49,879 nt of DNA, from positions 1 to 49,879 of the forward strand of contig CALUKF010000018.1 of assembly GCA_944321145.1 (NCBI GenBank). Reading direction: 5' to 3'. The notes under the pieces are model-generated. The model saw only the letters and a list, made by a program, of their open reading frames with translations, did no database searches and was not told where the DNA came from. Source of the DNA: an uncultured Odoribacter sp. (lineage in GTDB: Bacteria; Bacteroidota; Bacteroidia; Bacteroidales; Marinifilaceae). The translations under genes were made by a program, and so were the position numbers. Of the stretch, positions 15,551 to 24,902 are shown piece after piece (position 1 is the stretch's first letter; each line of letters opens with the position of its first letter).

Positions 15551-17131
15551 TTATATTCCTTTGAGGTTTACATCGTAAATTTGGCCAAAACCTTCATAGG
15601 TTTTAAGGGTGTTGGGTATCACATTTCCTGAGTTCTCGTCGATTTCTACGGAATAGAGTTTGCCGCTGCCCGGAGTGCCGGCATAGGTTCCAATGACGAG
15701 CAACTTGTTTGCCAAGTAGTAGCTATCAAAGCCTTCCGGTTTCATGAGTTTCATCAGCGTGATTTCGCCATCGAGGCTGAGGCTGAGGGGTTGTGGATTG
15801 ATAGATTGCCCTTCCCTCAACTCAAAATGGAAAATCTGGCTTGACGTGGCATAATAGCATGCCGCAGGTCTCGACGTGCCGAATGCCCAGTCCACGACTT
15901 GGTCTACGGGGATGTTTGCCAAATCGTAATTTGCATAATATACTTCTGCATGATCCTCCGTGTCCAAGTTCAATTCTACGATGAAGTTGTTGCCATCGTC
16001 GCCCTTCATGACTGCCACGGCATGTCCAACTTCTCCACCGCAAGAAAGATAAAGCAAGTCGGCTTGCATGTCGGATAAGTCTCTTCCGTCTTTTTCTGCA
16101 TGGATGACAAGTCCTTCTCCATCATTTCCTAAGCCCCAGCCCGGATCCATGTCGATAAAGGCTCTCGACTTCGTGTCGAATCCCAAGGTTGCCATTTCAA
16201 AGTCGCTGTAAATCATCATGGGAGAAAGCGACCAATCCATTTCTTCTTCCGTATTGTAATCAATCATAGGCCAAGGCGTCGTGAAGTAATCCGTGTTGTA
16301 ACGTTTAAAGAAAGCCGTGCCTCCATCGAATGCCACAAACTGCTCTCCGTTCCAGAACAAGCCTTCCGGATCGCCTTCGTTCAAATTGCCATAAAACAAG
16401 TCATTCCATTCGCCTTCCTTGACCAGGTTCCGGTCTACCAAAACTGCGCCTTGGTCGGTAGCAATGACAGTTTTGAGGATTGTAGGCATCATTGGCACGT
16501 AAGCATTTATCATGGCAGAATAGTTTTGCATCAGCCATTCGCCTTTGCCCGGAATCTTCTCGCCGTTGTTTTGCTGGGAGTAGAAGTTGGGAATCAGTGC
16601 TTCCTCGAAAGTTGTTTCGGCAGTAACCTGGAATTCCGGTTTGCCAATGAAACCCACGTCAGAGCTTGTGCCATCGCCATGCAATACCATGGCACCCCGA
16701 TACACCGTTCCATAGCGGATATCCATCGTCACGATGTCAGAATAATAATGGCAACCGGTGCTTAATTGGGTTACGTTGAGGCGCAAAGAATAGGCTCCTT
16801 CTCCCGGAATGGTAAACTCGATTTCATGGCAGTTGAATTGCATCACTTTGCCTGTGTCGATGGGCACGAATTCTGTAAAGTAATACTGTACTCCATCAAC
16901 AACCCCGTTGCGTTCTACTTCCCAAAAATACTCCAAATCATCTTCCGGGATGTCGGTGGTGATGGTTGGCTCAATTTCCAACACTTCCCCGAAGTATCCT
17001 TGGTATTGGGTTTGCGGGAAAGTGATTTCCACCTCGCCCAACTCGGTGTAATCGTAGTTCCCTTTGTCGTCATAGCATGCCATTGCCAGCAATGCCATAA
17101 ACAGCATGATTATTGAATAGGTCTTTTTCAT
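15551..17131 (-). CDS. PKD-like family surface lipoprotein
   Basis: A 526-residue lipoprotein (lipobox LLAMAC, then YDDKGNYDYTEL) of the PKD-like family found in SusCD operons of Bacteroidota. Beta-sandwich strands appear in the first 150 residues (YFWEVERNGV, GEGAYSLRLNVTQ, YYSDIVTMDI), and a larger propeller-like C-terminal part follows (GAMVLHGDG and later repeats, ending TYEGFGQIYDVNLKGI). Start chosen at the ATG at 17131 because it directly precedes the signal peptide. An in-frame ATG at 17170 overlaps the DUF4843 stop as TGATG, which could couple translation. It probably helps SusD bind ligand at the cell surface. Confidence 0.88.
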   Translation of the reverse strand: MKKTYSIIMLFMALLAMACYDDKGNYDYTELGEVEITFPQTQYQGYFGEVLEIEPTITTDIPEDDLEYFWEVERNGVVDGVQYYFTEFVPIDTGKVMQFNCHEIEFTIPGEGAYSLRLNVTQLSTGCHYYSDIVTMDIRYGTVYRGAMVLHGDGTSSDVGFIGKPEFQVTAETTFEEALIPNFYSQQNNGEKIPGKGEWLMQNYSAMINAYVPMMPTILKTVIATDQGAVLVDRNLVKEGEWNDLFYGNLNEGDPEGLFWNGEQFVAFDGGTAFFKRYNTDYFTTPWPMIDYNTEEEMDWSLSPMMIYSDFEMATLGFDTKSRAFIDMDPGWGLGNDGEGLVIHAEKDGRDLSDMQADLLYLSCGGEVGHAVAVMKGDDGNNFIVELNLDTEDHAEVYYANYDLANIPVDQVVDWAFGTSRPAACYYATSSQIFHFELREGQSINPQPLSLSLDGEITLMKLMKPEGFDSYYLANKLLVIGTYAGTPGSGKLYSVEIDENSGNVIPNTLKTYEGFGQIYDVNLKGI

Positions 17132-17169
17132 AATCTCAAAATCTAATGTAATTTGTTTTATTTGCTTCA

Positions 17170-17838
17170 TCAACCGAAATACAAGATGTCTTCTGTTTCA
17201 GGATCAATGATGCCATTCTCCTTGCAATATTGGTTCAACTTGTAAACAGCAATCGAGGCAGCTGCGCCATACCAGTCATTGACCATGGCGTCGATTTCAT
17301 CCTCTGTCAGCACAGCGTAGACAATTTGCATCTTTTGGTCGGTATAGTTGCCTAATACATAGTCCCCGTCTTCTTCGTCCCACCAAACAGGTTTGCTAAC
17401 CAGGTTGGAGACAATCAGGTAATTTTTCAAATATTCCTCTTGTCCGACTTCAAAAATATCTGAGGCTTCGATTTCAAAACCGATGGTGTCATTTGCCACA
17501 TCCAAATTCTCTGTCCAGGTCACCCGCACAGAGAGATTGCCGGTCACTTCCCCTTTTGGGATGAAGGCGGACACAATCTCATATTGGGTAGCCGGATTGC
17601 CGCACCCCAAATCCTTGACTGCTACTTCCCGGTCGGTGGAGTCCACCATCCCTGCCATGGAGATGGGAATTTCCACGATAAACTCCGTTGCGTCCGGTTG
17701 GGACAAGAACGTGAAAAGTGTCGTGTCATTGGCTTCCGTAAACCAAGCCCGAGGTTTGGCATCCCACGTGGGGATTTCGCTCTTTGCGCAGGCGGCTGCC
17801 ACAACAAGCAGGATGATGCTGTAAAATATGTTCTTCAT
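17170..17838 (-). CDS. DUF4843 lipoprotein
   Basis: A 222-residue lipoprotein (lipobox VAAAC, Cys17) of the DUF4843 type, common between susD and a PKD-like lipoprotein gene in Bacteroidota. A beta-rich N-terminal domain (FTFLSQPDATEFIVEIPISMAG, NLSVRVTWTEN, IGFEIEASDIF) is followed by a short C-terminal domain (KPVWWDEEDGDYVLGNYTDQKMQIV) that ends helical (AVYKLNQYCKENG). Placed 25 bases after susD and overlapping the next gene's upstream ATG by one base. Likely an accessory surface protein of the SusCD complex; no enzymatic motif. Confidence 0.88.
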   Translation of the reverse strand: MKNIFYSIILLVVAAACAKSEIPTWDAKPRAWFTEANDTTLFTFLSQPDATEFIVEIPISMAGMVDSTDREVAVKDLGCGNPATQYEIVSAFIPKGEVTGNLSVRVTWTENLDVANDTIGFEIEASDIFEVGQEEYLKNYLIVSNLVSKPVWWDEEDGDYVLGNYTDQKMQIVYAVLTEDEIDAMVNDWYGAAASIAVYKLNQYCKENGIIDPETEDILYFG

Positions 17839-17863
17839 TGTCTTTCTTTTTTTTGATTAAACA

Positions 17864-19378
17864 TTAATCCCGTCCTCCATAAGAAGTTTCGATATCCGGA
17901 ATCTCAAACGTAAAGAGGGAGGCATCTGTCATGAACTCGCTGAAATTCGTGATGCCTTTCCGTTTGTAATAGAACCACAACTGCCCTTCACCCCAGAATT
18001 CCTTGCGGTATTCTTTTAAGATTTCATCTTCCACATCGTCTGACGTGCTGAGCTGAGTGGAATATTGGAATCCCCGGTTGTTGCGCACTTCGTTCAGGTA
18101 TGCTATTGCGTCTTCCTTTGTTTCGGCACATTCTGCTGCGATGTAATACATCTCGGACTTGCGGATTAGTGGAAGCCGCTCCTGGAAATAGCGTTCCACT
18201 TCATACGTGGTCGGCTGGATGTACTTGATCATGTGCAAGGTGTTGGTGCTGCCTGAACCGTCGAACCAAATTTTAGAGCGGTAGTCCACGTTGGCGTTTT
18301 CATAGACTTCGTTCTTGAATGTTCCGTCGATTTTCATTTCCACGTTGCTGTTGTCTTGCGTCACCGTCAGGAAGTAATTGTAACCGTCCAGTACTTCATT
18401 GAACTTTGTCATGTTCAAGGCAAAGACTTGTTCGTAGGCGAATACCCTATCCTGCCCGCTATTATAATCCGTGCCGATAACATAATCTGCGACGTGTTGC
18501 TGCTTGACCCATGGGAAACGGTTATGCGGAGCCTCGATGATTTCCTTGGCTTGTGCCAAGGCATTTGCCTTGTCGCCCATCCACATGTAGATGCGTGCCA
18601 AGGTGGCCGTGGCTGCATAATAGTTGAAACGGAAACGGCGATTGTGGAAAACCTGGCAACTGTCACGGGAAATGTAATTGGCGTCGATTTGTGGCAGAGA
18701 TGCCAGGCAAGCGTCTGGCTCCACGCCCAAATGGATGGGGTCGTTTTCCATCAATGTCTTGGCTTGTTTCAAGTCGCCAATCAAGGTGTCCAGCAAATCC
18801 TGTTGAGTATAGAGCGGCGTGACGAGCGGCGAAAGGGTGCTGACAAATGGAATGCACTCCTTGTCCTTTCCGGTGGAATAAGCCTCGCCGAACATGCGCA
18901 ACAGGTCGAAATGCAGGAAGGCACGCAAACCGAGGGCTTCGCCTTTGATGATGTTGTAGTTGTCTCCGGAAAACACGCCTTGGTTTTCGTCAATGGTCTC
19001 CAGCAGGGAGTTGCAGTTGGCAATCTGGTGGTACATGCCATTCCAGATGGCTTCGATGGTGGCATCGCAACTGGTGTTTGCGGTTTCGCCGTAAGCATAT
19101 TGCGACCAGTCTAACAGGGTTCCGCTGTAAACGCCATTGGTGCCGTTGTAATACCCGGCGAGCATGTCCATTTCAGCGAAAGTCATTGTCCTGCCGTAAA
19201 GGGAGGCATCGCACATGTTCGCATAAATGCCGGTCAGGGCTTCCCCGTAGCCGTTTTCTGTCTTGAATAGCTCGTCGCGGTCTAATTCCGATGTGGCACT
19301 CACGTCCAGCCAATCGTTGCAGGCAGTGAGGGAACCTGCCAAGGCTGCAGCCAGTACTATTGTTTTAATTCTTTTCAT
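17864..19378 (-). CDS. SusD/RagB family nutrient-binding outer-membrane lipoprotein
   Basis: A 504-residue SusD-type lipoprotein (lipobox GSLTAC, followed by NDWLDV), the substrate-binding lid of a SusC transporter. Typical features are the opening NDWLDVSATSELDRDELFKTENGYGEAL, TPR-like helices (IIKGEALGLRAFLHFDLLRMFGEAY; YAATATLARIYMWMGDKANALAQAKEII), and the C-terminal MYYIAAECAETKEDAIAYLNEVRNNRG with KEYRKEFWGEGQLWFYYKR. Starts 12 bases after susC. The substrate cannot be read from sequence, but the redox genes downstream argue against a plain glycan system, as does the absence of glycoside hydrolases in this operon. Confidence 0.96.
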   Translation of the reverse strand: MKRIKTIVLAAALAGSLTACNDWLDVSATSELDRDELFKTENGYGEALTGIYANMCDASLYGRTMTFAEMDMLAGYYNGTNGVYSGTLLDWSQYAYGETANTSCDATIEAIWNGMYHQIANCNSLLETIDENQGVFSGDNYNIIKGEALGLRAFLHFDLLRMFGEAYSTGKDKECIPFVSTLSPLVTPLYTQQDLLDTLIGDLKQAKTLMENDPIHLGVEPDACLASLPQIDANYISRDSCQVFHNRRFRFNYYAATATLARIYMWMGDKANALAQAKEIIEAPHNRFPWVKQQHVADYVIGTDYNSGQDRVFAYEQVFALNMTKFNEVLDGYNYFLTVTQDNSNVEMKIDGTFKNEVYENANVDYRSKIWFDGSGSTNTLHMIKYIQPTTYEVERYFQERLPLIRKSEMYYIAAECAETKEDAIAYLNEVRNNRGFQYSTQLSTSDDVEDEILKEYRKEFWGEGQLWFYYKRKGITNFSEFMTDASLFTFEIPDIETSYGGRD

Positions 19379-19390
19379 AATTCAGTCTTT

Positions 19391-22300
19391 TTAGAAAGTT
19401 GCTTGTAATGAGAACGAGAAATTCCGTGCAAAGGGGTAGGAGGTTCCCCGTTCAATTTGGATGCTGGAGATGCGCACCAGTTCATTCATGTAGAACGAAA
19501 GTTTCAGGCGTTCCAGCGACAGTTTCTGCATCCAGTTGCCGTCAAACTCGTAGCCCAAATTGATGGATGAGATATACAGCTCGTTGTTTTTTTGCACAAA
19601 GCGGGAGGTCGGTTTGGTGAACGCTGTTCCCGTGCTGGGACCATTGATGAGCAGCGAGCGGTAAGGTGCCACGTCGCCCGGCTCCAACCAAGAATCCCAT
19701 ACGCGGCGGTCTAAGTTTTCGTAACCGGTAATGTTCTCCATGCGGGCAATCAGGTCGGAATTGTAGAGGTCTCCTCCAAATTTGTAGCTGGCAGAGAGGG
19801 ACAGGGAGAAGCCCTTGTAACCCGCGCTTACACCGAAGGTGCCTTCCAATTTGGGTTCGGTGTCGCCAATAACCACTTGCTCTGCAGAACTCCAGTCGAA
19901 AGTGCTTTTCCCGTCTTTCGTCAGGTACATTTCCCGTCCGCTTGCCGGGTCTACGCCCAAGGAGCGCATGCCCCAGATGGCAGTCATGGAACATCCTTCG
20001 TAGTAAAGGGTTGCCGGCTTGGTCAATTGCTCTGTATAGCGGTCAACATAACCCTCCAGGTCAAAATCTTCATCGTATTCTGCGCTGCCTTCTGTGCCGT
20101 CTGCGTCTAAGTTCGCATTTTGCTCATCATTGCTGTTTTTGAAAATGTCTGCGATGTCCACGATTTCATTCTTGTTGTGCGTGGCATTGAACGACAAGGT
20201 GACATATCCTTGGTTTTTCGGCGAACGCCAAGGTGTCACGGACAAGGACAACTCGTACCCCGTATTTTTGATTTTGCCCAAATTCTCTTTGTAGGTCGTG
20301 AAACCGGTGGATGGCGGCAAGGAAATGTCCGAAAGCAAATTGTCGGTATCTTGGATATAGTACTCTGCCCTGATGTTCAAGAAATCTTTCAACGAAAGGT
20401 CTAAACCGACATTGTAGTCCATGACGCGCTGCCATTGCAATTCAGTGTTTGGCAAAGCAATCAGCGATGCGCCCAATTTGTCTCCATACACATAATCGCT
20501 ATACTCGTAGCGGGCACGGGCTTGCGACGGATCCACATTCTGCGTGCCGGTGTACCCTAAAGAGCCTCTTAGTTTTAAGTACGTAATCCACTCATTCCCT
20601 TCCAAGAAATTCTCATGGTGAAGGTTCCAGCCTGCGCCCAGAGACCAGAAGGAACCCCAAGGATTGTCCTGCCCGTAAGCCGATGAACCGCTAAAACGAA
20701 TAGAAGCGTCAAAGAGGTAGCGGTCGGCAAAAGAGTAGTTCAAGGCAGCGATTACGCCTACTTCCCGAGACTTGCTATTGCTGCCGGATGGCTTGGTATT
20801 TTCCATGTATTGCGCGCCAAACGAGATATCGTCCATAAAGTCGTTGCCGAATCCTTCAGCAATCACACTCGTGCTGTTGGACGAATTGGTCGTCATGTTC
20901 CACGTCACATTGGTGAAAATCAAATGCCTGCCCAAGGTTTTGTTGAAATTCAAGCCCACTTGTGCGGAAACATAATCCGTGTAACCGTTTGTCTTGGTGT
21001 ACTGTCCTTTGCGTGCGCTTTGCCCGTTCTCGTCATATTCAGCGAACATCGTGTGGTTGGTCGGATAGAAGACATCGCTGCTGCTTTCTTGCCGGCGGTA
21101 GGAGAAGCTACCCGTTGCGCGGAAAGCCGGGCTAATGTTCCAATCCACAGCGAAATTGTCAAGTACTTCCGTATAGGCACTTTCGTCCTTCGTGTTCAGC
21201 GAACCGTTGTACAGCGGATTGGCAATTCGTTCGGAAGAACCGTAGTGATAAAGCGTGAACTCCTTGACCAGATTGCCATCCTCGTCGTAAGGCGCCCAAT
21301 AGGGATTCAGCCCAATGTATTCGTCAAAACTGCCGTAAGGGGAGTTTTTCGACCAGTTGCGCGTAAACTCAATGGTGTTGCGGAAAATCAAGTTATTGTA
21401 GGTATAGGACAGGGTGGTATTTAAGTTTAACGTATTGCGTTCGGAACCTTTCATGACACCTGCCGTCTTGTTGTAGGACAAGCCTGCGGAGTAGCGCATG
21501 CGGCTGTCGCCGCCTTCCAGATTAAGCGCATGCTTGTGGCTGAAACCTGTACGTAGCGGCTGGCTCAACCAATAGGTGTCCACGCCCCGTGCGACATCGT
21601 TATACACGGCTTGATAGGCTGCATACTCAGTGATGGTACCTGCCGGAAGGAAATTGTCTTCGCTGCTAAGATTCGGACCATACATGTTGATTTGCACTTC
21701 GTAAGCCAATTTCTCTTTGGCGTTCATCAGATTGTAACCCGTCAAGTCCGGCGCCTCAATGCCATAATCGCCGGAATAGCTCACTCGCAATTCTCCCGGC
21801 AGCGGACGGATGGTCTGGATGACAACCACGCCGTTTCCGGCTTTGGAACCGTAAATCGCCTTGGCTGCCGCGTCTTTTAAGAGGGTTACACTCTCCACGC
21901 GGTTCATGTCAAGGTCGAAAACCTTTTCAAGCGTAGTCTCAAATCCGTCCAAAATAAACAGCGGCTGGTTGGGATTTCCCTCATACTCACTGCGGAAGGA
22001 AGTAGCACCACGCATCTGCACATCCGGCAAGCGGTTCGGGTCAGAACCGAATTCCAAATTTTCCATGATTTTGAACGAAGGATCGAGATTTTTCAAGCTC
22101 TTCAAGAGATTCTGGTTGCCCACTTGCCGCAGTTCGGCGGAACTGAATGTCTGACTTGAACCCGTAAAGCTCTCTTTTCGGCGGGTGAACATACCTGTTA
22201 CCACTACCTCGTCCATCTCAGTGGCATCTGTCACCATGGTTACATTGATGGTTTGCTGCTGTCCTTGCCAGGCAATTTCTTGGGTCTCCATCCCAATAAA

Positions 22301-22843
22301 AGAAAATACCAATGCAGACTTAGGCGCATTTCCTGGCAAGGTAAGATTGTAGTTGCCATCCAGGTCAGTAGCGGTTCCCAACATCGTGCCTTTCAGCATG
22401 ACCGTTACCCCCGGCAAAGGATTTCCTTTTTCATCCACCACGCGCCCTTTTACAGGGATTTGCTTGACTTGCGGCAATTTCTTTTGGGCTTCCTGAATCA
22501 CCACCGTCTTGTCCTCCAGCGTATAGCTGTACCCCTTTTTGCCCAACACTTCGTCGAGCACCGCTTTCAAGGCAACGCCTTGCACGTTGATGGTAATCGG
22601 CTCGATGCCTTCTGCCATGTCGCCGCCGTAAAAGAATTTATAGCCCGTTTGCGCCGTGACTTGATCGACAAACGTTTCCATCGTCGCGTTTGTCAAATTC
22701 AAGGTCACGCGCTCCGTTCCCGACTGGGCGATAACGGGCATGCTTAGCCCCATTACCCACCAAAACAGCAAAAAGCATTGCCTTTTGAACTTTTTTAACC
22801 GTTCCTCGCTTCGTGGAGGATTGAAATCTGGTTTTTTTGTCAT
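19391..22843 (-). CDS. SusC/RagA family TonB-dependent receptor with STN domain
   Basis: A full-length 1150-residue receptor. A signal peptide (CFLLFWWVMGLSMPVIA-Q) is followed by an STN domain (about 45-115), a carboxypeptidase-regulatory-like domain (about 130-205, GRVVDEKGNPLPGVTVMLKG), the plug (LFILDGFETTLEKVFDLDMN; AKAIYGSKAGNGVVVIQT), and a 22-strand barrel with the usual aromatic last residue (NFSFSLQATF). The STN domain and the upstream FecR (22916-24085) and ECF genes imply signal-controlled expression. The gap to fecR is 72 bases and to susD 12 bases. Start chosen at the ATG at 22843; the N-terminal 20 residues before the signal peptide are basic, which is common for this family. 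Confidence 0.96.
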   Translation of the reverse strand: MTKKPDFNPPRSEERLKKFKRQCFLLFWWVMGLSMPVIAQSGTERVTLNLTNATMETFVDQVTAQTGYKFFYGGDMAEGIEPITINVQGVALKAVLDEVLGKKGYSYTLEDKTVVIQEAQKKLPQVKQIPVKGRVVDEKGNPLPGVTVMLKGTMLGTATDLDGNYNLTLPGNAPKSALVFSFIGMETQEIAWQGQQQTINVTMVTDATEMDEVVVTGMFTRRKESFTGSSQTFSSAELRQVGNQNLLKSLKNLDPSFKIMENLEFGSDPNRLPDVQMRGATSFRSEYEGNPNQPLFILDGFETTLEKVFDLDMNRVESVTLLKDAAAKAIYGSKAGNGVVVIQTIRPLPGELRVSYSGDYGIEAPDLTGYNLMNAKEKLAYEVQINMYGPNLSSEDNFLPAGTITEYAAYQAVYNDVARGVDTYWLSQPLRTGFSHKHALNLEGGDSRMRYSAGLSYNKTAGVMKGSERNTLNLNTTLSYTYNNLIFRNTIEFTRNWSKNSPYGSFDEYIGLNPYWAPYDEDGNLVKEFTLYHYGSSERIANPLYNGSLNTKDESAYTEVLDNFAVDWNISPAFRATGSFSYRRQESSSDVFYPTNHTMFAEYDENGQSARKGQYTKTNGYTDYVSAQVGLNFNKTLGRHLIFTNVTWNMTTNSSNSTSVIAEGFGNDFMDDISFGAQYMENTKPSGSNSKSREVGVIAALNYSFADRYLFDASIRFSGSSAYGQDNPWGSFWSLGAGWNLHHENFLEGNEWITYLKLRGSLGYTGTQNVDPSQARARYEYSDYVYGDKLGASLIALPNTELQWQRVMDYNVGLDLSLKDFLNIRAEYYIQDTDNLLSDISLPPSTGFTTYKENLGKIKNTGYELSLSVTPWRSPKNQGYVTLSFNATHNKNEIVDIADIFKNSNDEQNANLDADGTEGSAEYDEDFDLEGYVDRYTEQLTKPATLYYEGCSMTAIWGMRSLGVDPASGREMYLTKDGKSTFDWSSAEQVVIGDTEPKLEGTFGVSAGYKGFSLSLSASYKFGGDLYNSDLIARMENITGYENLDRRVWDSWLEPGDVAPYRSLLINGPSTGTAFTKPTSRFVQKNNELYISSINLGYEFDGNWMQKLSLERLKLSFYMNELVRISSIQIERGTSYPFARNFSFSLQATF

Positions 22844-22915
22844 AGTTTTGTGAATTAATTTATGTGTAACAATAGGGGAACTTGGAGGTGCGTCACCACC
22901 CCGGTTCCTTTTTCT

Positions 22916-24085
22916 TTATGGTCGTGCCACGATGATTTCTTTGCCGTGGACGGTGAATTTCATTTTTCCTGTGAGTTCCATCATGTACAGCAGAGAGTCA
23001 ATGGTATCGTAACGCCGCAACTCGCCCGTGAAAGGGTATGTTTTCAGCGATTCATCATGCCAATAAAACTCCACATCGTATTGCCGCGCAAGAAGGGCAA
23101 GCATATCTTCGAGGGTGTTGTTTTTGAATACCAACACCCCGTCCTTCCAGCTGCAATACAGGCGTGTGTCCACTTTCCGCTTCTCGATGTTCCCCTCGGT
23201 GCGGGGAATCACAGCCTGCTCGCCCGGTTGCAGCAGCATCCGCTCGCCATTCGTGCCCGCGTATACGCTCACCCGCCCGGAAACCAGGGTCACGCGGTCG
23301 CCCGCCTGCTCCGGGTAGGAGTTCACGTTGAAGGCGGTACCCAAGACGGTCACTTCGTTGTGCGCCATCACCACGGTGAAAGGCGCAGCCGTGTCGCGTG
23401 CAACTTCCAGGTATGCCTCGCCGTTGACGAAAATTTTCCGCTCGCCACGTGGGAAGCGTGCCGGATAGCGGACGGAGGTTTCTGCATTCATCCAAATTTT
23501 GGTTCCGTCACTTAATTCCAGAAAAAAGTCGCTTCCCCGTGGGACGCTCAATTCATGGTAGACCACGCTGTCCGCCGCTTCTTCCTGTGAGGTGTATGCC
23601 AAATGGGCGCGGTTGCCTCGCGCGATGGTGTTGCTGTCTGCTGTCACTTCGCGGGCTTCCTCGCCGGAGAAGAAGATGGCTTCGCCGGAGGGCAAGGTCA
23701 GGCGGACTGCCCTTCCGTCTTGCACGGTCGTCTCAGCCAATTGCTGCCCGCCTACAGGCTTCAGCATCCGTGAAGCCAAAAACCAGGTGCCACCCACTAA
23801 AAGGACAACCACTGCCGCTGCCGCAATCATCCGCCCCCACAGGGACAGGCGGCGTGATTTGTGCAGGCGGCGACGCAATGCCTGCACCCCCTTGCGAAGA
23901 GTCAAAGCATCCACCGGGAATGCCGGATGAGCAGCTTCATAGAGGTTTTTCTGCCGGAGGAATTGCCGCAGATGGGCTTTGTTCTCCTCCAGCCAAGCGT
24001 TCAATTCCTCTATTTCGGCAGGCGTCGCCAAAGAGGAAAAGTAACGCTCCATCAATTGTTCGATATGTGTATTCTTGTCTTTCAT
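22916..24085 (-). CDS. FecR family anti-sigma factor of the SusCD/redox operon
   Basis: A 389-residue FecR protein with a cytoplasmic N-terminal part (MERYFSSLATPAEIEELNAWL, the usual FecR opening) and one membrane segment (MIAAAAVVVLLVGGTWFLAS, about residues 86-105). The periplasmic FecR domain follows (ELSDGTKIWMNAETSVRYPARF; GERKIFVNGEAYLEVARD; VLGTAFNVNSY), then the C-terminal DUF4974 region (FKNNTLEDMLALLARQYDVEFYW). It is 62 bases downstream of the ECF gene and 72 bases upstream of susC, so it should couple the receptor's STN domain to sigma activity. Its sequence is clearly different from the FecR at 1437-2579, so the two systems should not be cross-wired. Confidence 0.95.
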   Translation of the reverse strand: MKDKNTHIEQLMERYFSSLATPAEIEELNAWLEENKAHLRQFLRQKNLYEAAHPAFPVDALTLRKGVQALRRRLHKSRRLSLWGRMIAAAAVVVLLVGGTWFLASRMLKPVGGQQLAETTVQDGRAVRLTLPSGEAIFFSGEEAREVTADSNTIARGNRAHLAYTSQEEAADSVVYHELSVPRGSDFFLELSDGTKIWMNAETSVRYPARFPRGERKIFVNGEAYLEVARDTAAPFTVVMAHNEVTVLGTAFNVNSYPEQAGDRVTLVSGRVSVYAGTNGERMLLQPGEQAVIPRTEGNIEKRKVDTRLYCSWKDGVLVFKNNTLEDMLALLARQYDVEFYWHDESLKTYPFTGELRRYDTIDSLLYMMELTGKMKFTVHGKEIIVARP

Positions 24086-24147
24086 TTGTTCTCGCTTTCC
24101 TAAAAGAAACGCGAAAAGGAAAAAACCGCAAGAAAAAACGGACTTTT

Positions 24148-24714
24148 TTAGAAATTCAGCAAAAAAATTATTGCCAGGAGGTAATGTTCAAAATATTGAC
24201 GCAGGAATTTCACGGCTTCAGAGATGCGCAACTCCACAGTTCTCAACGGGATACCTAATTGTTCGGCTATTTGCCGTTGCTTCATCCCCTCCATCTTATA
24301 CATCTCAAAACATTGACGCTGCACAGGAGTCAGACGCTGCAAGGCAATTCTCAAATGTTTCTGCAATTCCGAGCGGAGGAGGTAGTTTTCAGTCTCGTAG
24401 TCATAAATTTCAGGGTTGCGTGCCACCAAGTCTTCGTATTTCGCTTTCACCTGCAAACGGCGCAATTCATAGAGGCAACCATTCTGCACGGCTTTCAAAA
24501 GAAATGACTTCATGGAAACAATGGTTGATGCCTCCTCATGCTTTTCCCACAAGTTGACAAAGACTTGCTGCACGATGTCTTCGCATGTCGGCACATCTTT
24601 AATATAAGTACCGGCAAACAGCAGCATGTCATTGTAATAGGCAGTAAAAAATGCCTCTAAAGCACGTTCACTTCCTTTACTCAATGCCAGCAAGAGTTCC
24701 TTTTCGTTTTCCAT
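24148..24714 (-). CDS. ECF RNA polymerase sigma factor controlling the SusCD/redox operon
   Basis: A 188-residue ECF sigma factor. Region 2 is seen in TCEDIVQQVFVNLWEKHEEA and SMKSFLLKAVQNGCLYELRR. Region 4 is seen in LTPVQRQCFEMYKMEGMKQRQIAEQLGIPLRTVELRISEAVKFLR. A hydrophobic tail (HYLLAIIFLLNF) ends the protein, a common oddity of Bacteroidota ECF factors. It is the promoter-proximal gene of a run of eleven same-strand genes with short gaps down to 8831, and has a consensus promoter at 24735-24765. Confidence 0.96.
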   Translation of the reverse strand: MENEKELLLALSKGSERALEAFFTAYYNDMLLFAGTYIKDVPTCEDIVQQVFVNLWEKHEEASTIVSMKSFLLKAVQNGCLYELRRLQVKAKYEDLVARNPEIYDYETENYLLRSELQKHLRIALQRLTPVQRQCFEMYKMEGMKQRQIAEQLGIPLRTVELRISEAVKFLRQYFEHYLLAIIFLLNF

Positions 24715-24734
24715 TGTCGTCTCTTTTACTTGGG

Positions 24735-24765
24735 CAAAAGTAAGTTTCTTTTATTACAGATGCAA
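24735..24765 (-). promoter_or_regulatory. Promoter of the ECF/FecR/SusCD/redox operon
   Basis: Minus strand: TTG (24765-24763), 20 bases, TACTTTTG (24742-24735), a match to the Bacteroidota consensus. Roughly 20 bases upstream of the sigma gene start. No other promoter of comparable quality is apparent within the operon, though ECF-dependent promoters would not match this consensus and could exist before susC. Confidence 0.7.
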
Positions 24766-24902
24766 TATTTTTATCCAAATTTCATCCCGCCACCCAAAAA
24801 GTGCAACATATTACACAATCCCCTCAACATTAAGACAAACAAAGGTATTTTCAAACAGCACACTCGTCGGCATTTTGACAGAAACAGACAATGGGCAATA
24901 TG

